A DNA stretch of 64,000 nt, from contig OX381707.1 in the NCBI GenBank assembly GCA_947462335.1, positions 83,600,610 to 83,664,609 of the forward strand, given 5' to 3'. The translations under genes were made by a program, and so were the position numbers. Below are positions 11,501 through 23,500 of the stretch, one piece after another. The first letter of the stretch is position 1, and each line of letters opens with the position of its first letter. The notes under the pieces were generated by a model. That model had not been told where the DNA came from, did no database searches, and saw only the letters and a program-made list of their open reading frames with translations. Source of the stretch: Harmothoe impar. Its lineage: Eukaryota > Annelida > Polychaeta > Phyllodocida > Polynoidae.

Positions 11501-14500
11501 TGTTGTAGGTGGCTGTCATCATGTTGGTGCTGGGACTCCCTGTGTTGGTGCTCCCTGTGTTGGGACTCCCTGTGCTGGGACTCCCTGTGCTGGGGGTGGG
11601 GGTGGTGAGGCTGGCTGTGGTGAGGCTGGGGGTGGTGGTGGTGCTGGTGTTGGTGGTTAGGGTTGGGGTCCCGGTAAGTCTGTTGGTGGATGTCTCGGTG
11701 TGCCGGGTGGAAGTCCCGGCTGCCTCCCGTGTTGTAGTCGTCCACACTACGGGACCGCTGGTAGCTCGCTGTGTGCTCCTACAACAACACACACATCTAT
11801 ACTACAACTACCGTAAAACCTCGGCTATAAGCCGAATTTTATTTGGCGTTTCTATTTGCTATAAGCCGAATTTTAATCCCCAAACTCCCATTCGGCTTAT
11901 AGGCGAGGTTTTAATAATGTAGAAACATAGTGAAAACAAATTTCAAGCACTTTTGTTATAAGCCTAATTTTTACTCCCAAACTCACATTCGGCTTATAGC
12001 CAAGGTCGGCTTATAGCCAAGGTTTTACGGTAGGTCATGAAGGTCATTTATCCCTACCAATAGCCAACTCAAACCTATTTCAATAGCTTCATTTACTGAA
12101 AACCTAAAATCACTTTTCCACTTTTTCTTATTTCTACCTAGTAACTGTTAATTCAAAAGCATTTATCTCTAGTTACAACCAATTTAAACTCACCTCTCCT
12201 TAGTTACTGCAGCTGATTTCTCTCTAGTAACTGCCAATTTAAATGCTAATTTCTCCCTAGTAACTGCCAACATAAACAAATTTCTCCCTAGTTACTGCCA
12301 AAATAAACTAATTTCTCCTTAGTTACTGCAAACATAAATTAAATTTTCCCTAGTTACTGCCCACATAAACTTAACTCACTTCCCCATGGTTAATGCCAAC
12401 TTTAAAAGATCTACCGTAAAACCCCGGCTTTAAGACGACCCCGGCTTTAAGACGACCCCCTTTGGAAAAAAATCCGTCTTGTACAAAAAACGTTTGAAAA
12501 TCGATTTCACTATTATCTATTATATAAAAAACCCACCTTTAAGACGACCCCCTAACTCTAGGAAAAAATCCGTCTTGTAGAGAAAAAAAACACCAAAAAA
12601 AATTTCTCCCTAGTTACTGCCAACATAAACTTATTTCTACCTACTAAATGCCAAATTTATACTTACTTCCTCTTAGTTACTGTGAACTTAAACTCACTTC
12701 TCCCTAACTACTGTCAATATAAACATATCTCTCCCTAGTTACTACCAACCTAATCTCACCTACCCCTCAGTACATATAGCTTAGTACTTGCTAACACTGA
12801 CCTCCCCAGAGTGTTGTCTGTGGCGTTCAGACATCTGTTTCTGCTCGAGCCGCTTCTGTTTGCGCTTCTTCTCCTTGAGTTTCTCTTGGTCCTGCATGAC
12901 CCTTGCTAACTCAGCGTCCTGCAGCTCGATGGCCTTGCGTTTGTCCATCTTGATGTGCCCCCCACGTTTGTGTTCCTGCTCCTGCAGTAACCGAGCCAAC
13001 TCCTGAAATACCAGACAGTAACCTTTTTAAGGGAGTGGTCATTTTTTAACAACAGGGGGGAATTGGTGGATTTGGGGGGGGGGGGACCAAAAAAATTTGG
13101 ACCCCTTGAAGGGGGGGGACCAAAAAATTTGGACCCCTCTTGAGGGGGGGGACCAAAAAAATTGCACCCCTTTTTAGTAAAAAAGCCCGCGTGTTACTAT
13201 AGCTCAAAGGGGTCGGCCGCGCTCAATTTCAACTTGCCTGAGGGGGGGACCAAAAGAATTTCGACCCCTCCCGTGGGGGGGACCAAAAAAATTTCGACCC
13301 ACTTGCGCAAAAATCCACCGACCCCCCCCTGTTGTTAAAAAATGACCACTCCCTAACCTTTTTAAATCTGCTACAAACATCACAACTAGCAACAAAATGA
13401 AGGTGGTTTTAGAAACTACTTGTCATATTAGCTGTAATTTCAAATCCCTAATGCTTCCCTAACCCTCCTTGACTTTCAAATTTCAGCCTGGTTACGGGCA
13501 GTGGTATTTTTGAAAATCACTGAATTTCAAGAGTTTTAGCTAGAGGTGTAATTTGGATAAATAGACAAAGGCCCATGACAAGAGGGTCATTTGTACAGTT
13601 CCCCCCTAAGTCTCACCAAAGGGGGAACGGTACAAAATCTCACCATCTCAACATGGGCCTTTGCCTTTATTTCATGTTTTTAACTGTTCAAAATATATTT
13701 AATTGATAAAAAAATGGCCATGAAAATTTGAACAAATGATGACGTCGCAGGCCATGAGATACGGGGACATTGCATCCCCTGGGGGGCATGTGGTACGAAA
13801 ATACTATTACTTAGGCCACTCAAAAAAAAAGTGGTTTCTCATCACCAAGGTCTGAAAAATGTGACGAGGGAGGCTTTTTTTTTTTTTTTTTACTCGCGTG
13901 CTAAAAATGTATGGGATGATTATATACATTTTTCACAACTAAAGTTCCCATTTTAGTAGTTAAGAATTTATGGATCAACAAAAGTAGGGAAAATGTAAGT
14001 TATTTCTATCCTACTGCATTACTGGCAGTAATAGCTTTAATTTGATACCAAATATCCCAATATTTGTCCATATTTATCACATTTTTCATAAAAAAATTAG
14101 CAAAAAAAAAGAGTTGATTTTTGTGATGCGAGTGGTGATGAGAAACCTTTTTTTTTTTTTGAGTGGCCTTAAGCATAGTGATAGTGGTATCCACCATGAA
14201 ATAAAGATGGCGGTTGGGCTCACCTCGTCCTGGACCTGCTGCAGGATCTTCTTGTTCTGGTCGTCCTCTGTCTCAGGAATGTTGTAGAAGTCGGTGAAGT
14301 CCCCGAGGTCCTCCACCTTACCGTCCAGCCTCAGCAGTCTGATGACGACGATGATGATGACGATGATGATAGCACCACACAGGGGGAGGTGAAGTGACGC
14401 CGCGAGGGGAGAGAGGAAGAAACGGTAGCAGAGAGCGCAGGAGGAGGAGGAGGAGAGAGGTGGAGCTACCACCCAGGGTAGGGAGAACCCTACAGCTGAC

Positions 14501-17500
14501 TGCTGTGGTGCACCCCACCACCCACCACATCCACCCACTCCATGGTCCACAATACAGCGGGGTAGACACTAACACTAGCCCCGGCACCAATGGCCGGTAG
14601 TTTTTTTAATCTGGGTCCGTAGTCTTCTACAGAATAACATTTCCACGGGCCCGGGTGGCCTAAATGAGTATTCAAAAGAAAAGTTTGCCAGACAACTATA
14701 GGCATCAATGGAAAGAGGGAAATGTGCCCAAATTAATCATATTGGTTACACTCTATCATAGACTAATCAGGAATATTCATGTATTTTTCTCATAAAGAGA
14801 ACAGAATTTTGACTATTGGCCCGCGGATCTTGGTCTGAGCTTTCTGCAGCTACGGGCCCAGCTGAAAAGGTTAGTGTCTACCCCTGAATACACCTAGGTT
14901 TCTTTGGTGCTAGTATTCTGTTTCTGCCTTGGTTTACTTTGATGTCTGCACGATGATGTAGGGTATTACTACTAGCTCAGCACAGCACATTGCTGCAGCA
15001 TGGTTATCAACATTACAAGAGGGGATTTTTTCTCTCTTTTTTGTTGTTGAAAATCCTGAATTCAAAATCAAATGGAAAAGCTCTAGATTTAGCAGGGTTT
15101 TTTTCTCCTGCAAATATCAGGAGATATGTCAGTGGATTATTGGCCAAATTGTGTTGTTTCAGCTCGGCAAACAAGCGTTGAGTTACAGTACAACCTGGAG
15201 TGAGTGGTTACTAGTAGCGGGCGGTGTGGCAGTATCAAATGTCATCTAACTACGAGCGTGCCTGCCTACCCTGTGTCCTACAACCCGGTCCTTGCACCCT
15301 GCCACCAAAACTGCTACCAGGTAATGTTTGCAACATAAGAAATATATAACAATCCATTTCATGAACATCTGAATACAGCATAATGAGTACATTTTAATGG
15401 GTTGTTTCTGAATGGTCAGCTTTCCTATAAATGGGCCCAATTTAGGCTCTAGATACCCATCTGAATATTGCATTTCTAAATTGTCATTTTTTCTTTTTTC
15501 TTTTTACCAAAGGGTCCAATACAGGCTATAGACACCTATGTGTTTCACCAAAGAACCACAGGAGGGGTTGTATCCCAGCAGAAGGGGGTTATAACCATAC
15601 ATAACAGGACTCCCCATGCAGACAGGACCAGTTTGCCGCAGGACCGGGATATAACAGGTAAGGAGCACCCACCCAAGCAGCCCAACATGACAACTATACA
15701 CTCAGTCCTCCACATTAGTAACATAGGTTGGTAACAATCAGGGTGCTCAGTTTTATTGTAAATAGTTTAGATACTTAGTCAGGAGATACTCTTACAGTGT
15801 ACCGTTACTACTTAAGTAACTCATCACGACAGTTACAACTCAGAGTGGCAGCGTGCTGAGTCAACACAACACAGCGTGCTTAGATACTCAAAGAATACAT
15901 TCAGTAGGCAAGCTGAGAAATAATGATAAAAAGGACCTTAGGTCTAAGGCCCTGAAGACTAAGGCCCTCAGCACTAAGGGCTAAAGGCCCTGGCGACTAA
16001 GGCCATCAGGACTATTCAAGGCCCTCAGGTCTAAGGCCCTCAGGACTAAGGCCCTTAGGACTAAAGCCCTCAGTACTAAAGCCCTCAGCTCTAAGGCCCT
16101 CAGCTCTAAGGCCCTCAGCTCTAAGGCCCTTAGGACTAAAGCCCTCAGTACTAAGGTCCTCAGCACTAAGGCCCTCAGCTCTAAGGCCCTCAGCACTAAG
16201 GCCCTGCCATCCAGCTGAAGTGTTCAAGCTTAGAGTAGAGTTAATAGACACATCTCTATGAAGTCAGACTGTCAGGACTCAGGATGAGAAGTGAGAACAT
16301 GATTGGTTGTTACCTGTCCGGGGGCGCGCCATTTTGCAGACTCTCGGTGGCGATGTTGTGCTGGTTGTCATGGTGACCGGCTGAAAGACATGACCCAGAT
16401 TACAACACATCTTACAGTTGTGTGGCCATTGAGTATTCTTCACTTAGGGAGTGGTCATTTTTTAACAACAGGGGGGGGGTTGGTGGATTTGGGGGGGGAC
16501 CAAAAAAATTTGGACCCCTTGAAGGGGGGGGGACCAAAAAAATTTGCACCCCTCTTGAGGGGGGGACCAAAAAATTGCACCCCTTTTTAGCGAAAAAGCC
16601 CGTGCGTTACTATAGCTCAAAGGGGTCGGCCGCGCTCAATTTCAACTTGCCTGAGGGGGGGACCAAAAAAATTTCGACCCCTCCCGTGGGGGGGACCAAA
16701 AAAATTTCGACCCGCTCGCGCGAAAATCCACCAACCCCCCCCTGTTGTTAAAAAATGACCACTCCCTTAATCATGTCTATAGGTTCATGAGAGACAATTA
16801 CATAATACATATATCTACACACTTTTCAAGAACTTCACTGATAGCCCATATTTCTGTAATATAATGTTCATTAAAACCTAATATGGATAAACCAGGAATT
16901 AAAGCTAGAAATTTAGATAAATGTGAATCATCAGTACCTTGGACCTCCTAACTCAGTATACATGTAATCAGGCTATATAACTACCTCCTAACTCTCAGTA
17001 CCATAAAAACCTTGCGTATAAGCCTAACTCGCATATTAGCACAGCTTTGAGGAATCCTGTAAGCCTAACAGGAGGTCTGAAAATTGTTAATTTGGACTTA
17101 TTATACTTATAGAAACTCACATAGAAGCCGCACCCTTTGGGCCAATCCTATAAGCCGCATTGGCGATCTGACTTGCGTACTAGCCGTGGCTTCTACGTGA
17201 GGTTTTACAGTACTGTAGTCGTACTTTATTCCGGTGGGTATATATTTCTGCTATATTCGCAGGAATTAAAATATCTGAGAAGTTCTTGTATACTTCAGTA
17301 TAGAATAAATGTTCCCGCGACCAGGATGTTTACACTGACACCAGTAATCGTGTGAGACCTTTGTTTTGCTCTCGCAATGTAACCTGTTACTGGTAAGCCA
17401 TGGTGTGAGTGTGATCCCTCCCTAAGTCTCACAATGAAGTGCCAGCTCAGAACTATTAAACATGGCCGCCTGTACGGAGAAACCCAAATTATCACTATGC

Positions 17501-20500
17501 AGCTACCTTGGACCTCCTAACTCAGTCTACATGTAAGTAGTTTATACATCTACCTTGCACCTCCTGTCTGTCTACATGTATAGGCTTCTAGCCGGTTGCA
17601 TTATCAACCAATGAGAAAATTCCCTGGCCTTCACTGCGGAATTCTTAGGGGGCATTATGTAACAGCCTGTACCCATTGTGATTGTTGTATCAGTGCTTGT
17701 CTCGCCAGTTACCAGATCAAGCAATGGTGCCCCCTGCTAAGGAACCTGCAACATCGGTATAGTTTATGTGTAGTTCATACCGCTACCTTGGACCTCCCAA
17801 CTCAGTCTATATGTAAGTAGGCTATAGGACCTCCTAACTCTCAGTATACATGTAAGTAGTTTATACATCGGACCTCCTAACTCAGTCTACATGTATAAAG
17901 CAGGCTATACCACATACCTTGCACCCCCTGTCTGTCTACATGTATAGTTTATGTGTGGTTTATACCTTGGACTTCCTGTCTGTCTACATGTATAGTTTAT
18001 GTGTAGTGTACCTTGCACCCCCTGTCTATCTACATGTATAGTTTATGTGTAGTTTATACCTTGCACCTCCTGTCTGTATACATGTATAGTTTATGTGTAG
18101 TGTACCTTGCACCTCCTGTCTGTATACATGTATAGTTTATGTGTAGTTTATACCTTGCACCCCCTGTCTGTCTACATGTATAGTTTATGTGTAGTTTATA
18201 CCTTGGACCCCCTGTCTGTCTACATGTATAGTTTATGTGTAGTCTACCTTGGACCCCCTGTCTGTCTACATGTATAGTTTATGTGTAGTTTATACCTTGG
18301 ACCTCCTGTCTGTATACATGTAGTTTATGTGTAGTATACCTTGGACCTCCTGTCTGTCTACATGTATAGTTTATGTGTAGTTTATACCTTGCACCTCCTG
18401 TCTGTATACATGTAGTTTATGTGTAGTATACCTTGGACCTCCTGTCTGTCTACATGTATAGTTTATGTGTAGTTTATACCTTGGACCCCCTGTCTGTCTA
18501 CATGTATAGTTTATGTGTAGTTTATACCTTGCACCCCCTGTCTGTATACATGTATAGTTTATGTGTAGTTTACCTTGCACCTCCTGTCTGTCTACATGTA
18601 TAGTTTATGTGTAGTTTACCTTGGACCTCCTGTCTGTCTACATGTATAGTTTATGTGTAGTCTATACCTTACACCTCCTGTCTGTATACATGTATAGTTT
18701 ATGTGTAGTTTATACCTTGGACCCCCTGTCTGTATACATGTATAGTTTATGTGTAGTCTACCTTGCACCCCCTGTCTGTATACATGTATAGTTTATGTGT
18801 AGTATACCTTGGACCTCCTGTGTGTATACATGTATAGTTTATGTGTAGTTTATACCTTGCACCTCCTGTCTGTATACATGTATAGTTTATGTGTAGTCTA
18901 CCTTGCACCCCCTGTCAGTATACATGTATAGTTTATGTATAGTCTACCTTGCACCTCCTATCAGTATACATGTATAGTTTATGTGTAGTTTATACCTTGC
19001 ACCCCCTGTCTGTCTACATGTACAGTTTATGTGTAGTTTATACCTTGCACCCCCTGTCTGTCTACATGTATAGTTTATGTGTAGTTTATACCTTGCACCC
19101 CCTGTCTGTCTACATGTGTAGTTTATGTGTAGTTTATACCTTGCACCTCCTGTCTGTATACAGGTATAGTTTATGTGTAGTCTACCTTGCACCTCCTGTC
19201 CGTCTACATGTATAGTTTATGTGTAGTTTATACCTTGGACCCCCTGTCTGTCTACATGTATAGTTTATGTGTAGTTTATACCTTGGACCCCCTGTCTGTA
19301 TACATGTATAGTTTATGTGTAGTTTATACCTTGCACCTCCTGCCTGTCTACATGTATAGTTTATGTGTAGTTTATACCTTGCACCTCCTGCCTGTCTACA
19401 TGTATAGTTTATGTGTAGTTTATACCTTGGACCTCCTGTGTGTCTACATGTATAGTTTATGTGTAGTTTATACCTTGCACCCCCTGTCTGTCTACATGTA
19501 TAGTTTATGTGTAGTTTATACCTTGCACCTCCTGTCTGTATACATGTATAGTTTATGTATAGTTTATACCTTGGACCTCCTGTCTGTATACATGAATAGT
19601 TAGGGTGGCCGGAGGTTTTTTACAAATTTATCCAAGGTATATGTATCGTACATGTCCAGAAAGCCCCAAATCTCGCATTTAACAAAATACCATTCTGACG
19701 ATGGGTTACCAATCAGAACACTGACAGTAGCTGATTACAGATACCTCACCCCTCAAACCTTTCTGACAGATATGGAGATATATACATCATACACATATGG
19801 TATCAATGTCTCAGCCATAGCACTCAGCTGCTGCAGTGTCTAAGAAGTGAACTAATTTCACCACCATTCAGCCTCTATAGCTCAATGACACAGGCTCCGT
19901 CCGGTGGCATTTCTCTAAGGTAAATCACTTAGATTCGAGGTTGATACCCTAATATGGGCTCCAGGAGATAGCCTGACGCTGGCTGGCGGTAGGTTGAATC
20001 ATTTCCATTCCAAATGCATCATTTTGAGGTAATTTAGCTCTATTTTCAGTAGTCTACCGTAAATTACCAATTAAAGAGTTCTAGGAAAAAATTTGAGCTA
20101 AAAATACATAATTTTAGGAGGCTTATCTATATAAGATATAATTGTCTCAAGTAACTATAGGACCTCCCATGACATGCCCGCATACAAGATGCTTCAAACA
20201 AAAAAGGAATTTCGTTGATACATGGACTTGCCATCAAACAGTGTCTATTCTCCCAGAGGATAGGTTCATGAGATCACCCAGTTATAGAGCTCAAGACAGA
20301 CTCAAAATCTAAAGGTCTGTCAAGATTGCTCTTAAATCACATTATGTAATACAATTTATTATGCTAATTCCAGCTCATGTATGGAGGATCCATTCAAGAT
20401 CTCTTGATACCAAGTTACTAGATGTCTCTATCTGGTCCCTAGCCAAAATGAGAGGCCATCATAAAAGGGTCACTTAACATAGGATCAGATATAGATTGAG

Positions 20501-23500
20501 CGACCAGCTAGAGCCTCCGGCCACCCTAGAATAGTGTATGTGTAGTTTATACCTTGCACCTCCTGTCTGTATACATGTATAGTTTATGTGTAGTTTATAC
20601 CTTGCACCTCCTGTCTGTATACATGTATAGTTTATGTGTAGTTCATACATCTACCTTGGACCTACTCAGTAGACATGTAAGTAGGCTATACACATACCTT
20701 GCACCTCCTGTCTGTATGCCGCCAGGAGGCGCTCTGCCTCCACACGCTCGTTAGCGATCTGCTGCTCCAGCTTCCTCCGTTCCCGTTCTAGTCGCTTTTT
20801 CTCAAACTTCTCTTTTTCTCGTTCCTGCAGCTGCCGCGCCAACTCCTGTACATCAATTCAAATGTGATCGCAACTTGATAAATGTGTAACAAGCTCCAGC
20901 CTTAAATGTCAGCTAAAGGAGATCGACGGCCATTTTGATGCCTATCTGTTATACAGTGTTGTCATGGTGACAGAAAGTTTTGCTCCAGAATTACTAATTG
21001 GATTACACCAATCTGTACTCGCCCGGTCAATAGACTACACTTAGGGAGTGGTCATTTTTTAACAACGGGGGGGGGGGGGGGGGGGTCGAGATTTTTTTGG
21101 TCCCCCCGCAGGAGCTATAGTAACGTGCAGGCTTTTTCGCTAAAAAGGGGTGTAATTTTTTTGGTCCCCCCCTCAAGAGGGATCCAAATTTTCTTGGTCC
21201 CCCCTTCAAGGGGTCCAAATTTTTTTGGTTCCCCCCCCCCAAATCCACCAACCCCCTCCTGTTGATAAAAAATTACCACTCCCTTAGAGATGATATTTAA
21301 TCCAGGGTTCCAGCCTTTGCAAAAACATGTAAGACAGTGGCAATGTCCGCCTAAAATGCCACTGGTCCAGCAGATTGACAAGTGTAGCAGGACCAAATGT
21401 TCAGTCACATTTTGGGCTTTTCTGAACTAAAAGATTATATTAGTTGGATTGCTAAAACTGAAATGTGTTTGACAAGATACTGTGTAAATAACTATCTATC
21501 TATCCTGATTTGGCCAAAAGCGATTACAAATATGATGTATTTTTAATGGACAATATTTCTTTTTTACTTAAAATGCACAAGTTATCACATATGGTCCTTC
21601 AAAAATGTAGCTGCTTAAAGATTTGCAGGACTGAATGTCCTGTGGGATAAAAAAGTTTTCGCAAAGAAAACAAATAGGATAAAAATAGGAAAATAGGATA
21701 AAGTATGATGCCTGTCGCTAAATAATGACATTTGTCATCATGATGCACCAATGCAGCTCCGGCAAGTAACTGCCAGGGCTGCAATCAAGCATCATGACGA
21801 CCAAGGGCATGATGCATTAAAGAGTTAGGGTTCTGACCTCGTCCTGTCGTATGTTCTCGTCCTCCTCCTGTAGTAGGCGCCGCGTCCGCTCCTGGACAAA
21901 CGGAAACAAACGTTAATACGGGGATATAAAAATTAAAATACACAAATATTGAAATACAGTTGACCCTCACTACCTCAAACATTTACTACCTCAATTCCCT
22001 CAATTCCTCAGACAGAAGCCCTGCAACTCGCCTTATATTTTCCATTATATTTAGACTTCCTTAGACATTGCTTAGATATTTTTCCTTGAATTTGCCAAAT
22101 TCGAGGAAGTGAGGGCTGACTATATTGGCATCTGAATACTGGCTCATATTAATACTAATGCACCCTGCATTAAAATAACAAACCTCTTAACTGGCTCATA
22201 CTGCTCATCAAAGATATTTCATAGTGTCCCATACTCCAGACATGGTACTGTCATAACATTCGGAACACATTGAAGTAGAGTTTAAAATATGGAAAAAATT
22301 GGACCATGTCAGGGTTAATATAGTAACTCCGGTAGGGTGATTTTTTTCCCCCAATTTTTTTCTTGTCTATGAATTTCCACCTTAAATTAGGGGGCGGGCG
22401 AATTTTTTTTTTTCCTGAGGGAAAATCTCTTTATTTTTAAAAACTGATATTTTTTGGCTAACGATAACAGAATATGCCACCAAAAAACAACAAAAAAAAA
22501 TTCCAATTTTTCAGAAAATAATGCGGGCGCAGTCAATAGACACAATTTTTTTCCCCAAAAATATGGTGCGGGAAATCCGTAGACCAACTTTTTTATTTGG
22601 TGTGGTCTAATATACAGATAACTGGCCGTACCTCGTTGTGGAGCTGCCTCTGTAGCTGCTCCGTGTCGTCCTGTAGCTGCAGGTTCTCTGCCATCTCACG
22701 GGCTATACGCTCATCCTCGTCAGCACTGTAACGTAACACGGTATTAGTAAAGTGGTGATCTGCTCTAACAGATGCTAGGCTTTAGGACACTTTTTTATTC
22801 TTTGGGTTACGGGCCCGCCGCAGCTATAGGAGACCCCTGCACTAAAAATTAAATTATGAAACTCCACTTAAATTGCTTTATGTCAGTATTTACGGCATGT
22901 AAATCAAAACATTAAAAAAAGATTTTGGTACCGTAAAACCTCTCTGATAAGCCGACCAAATTTTGGGATTTAAAGCCTAATTCGGCTTATAGCATTCTCT
23001 CAAAGTGGGGGGTCGGCTTATAAAGGAGGTATTTAATCAAGTGAAATATAGTTTAACCATGTTTAAATGGGCCCATATTCGGCTTATAAATTTTCCTCAA
23101 ACTAGGGGGTCGGCTTATAAGGGAGGTCGGCTTAATCAGAGAAGTTTTACGGTAGTAAAACATGAGAATGAATTTTAATATTTTTATGGGAATTTAAAAA
23201 GGGGAAAAAAATCTAAAAATCTAAAATAAATGTTGATTCCCCCTGTTTATGGCGCTACTTACATCTGTTTCTGGCGCTACTTACATCTGTTAATGGCCTA
23301 CTTACATCTGTTTATGGCCTACTTACATCTGTTTATGGCGCTACTTACATCTGTTTAAGGCGCTACTTACATCAGTTTCTGTCGCTCCAGCCGCAGCATC
23401 TCCTTGCGCTGTCGCTCCTCCTCCTCAGCCGTCTGGACGACCCTGGCTACCGGGATGTCCTCTCGTACCGTGCGGCGGTGGTAGCGGTTCATGCCGTACT

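Noticed and set aside
11160..11922. ORFs on both strands over CCDC50 exon 10 (210, 178, 137, 129 aa)
   Set aside because: Only the frame that continues exon 9 in phase 0 is accepted; the rest are shadows of low-complexity sequence.
17500..19593. CRISPR-like array (regular repeats)
   Set aside because: Units are contiguous tandem repeats without unique spacers, in a eukaryotic intron.
18371..19603. ORFs of 69-138 aa with repeated Tyr/Leu/Cys-rich peptides
   Set aside because: Translation of the exon 6 donor-derived minisatellite on both strands.
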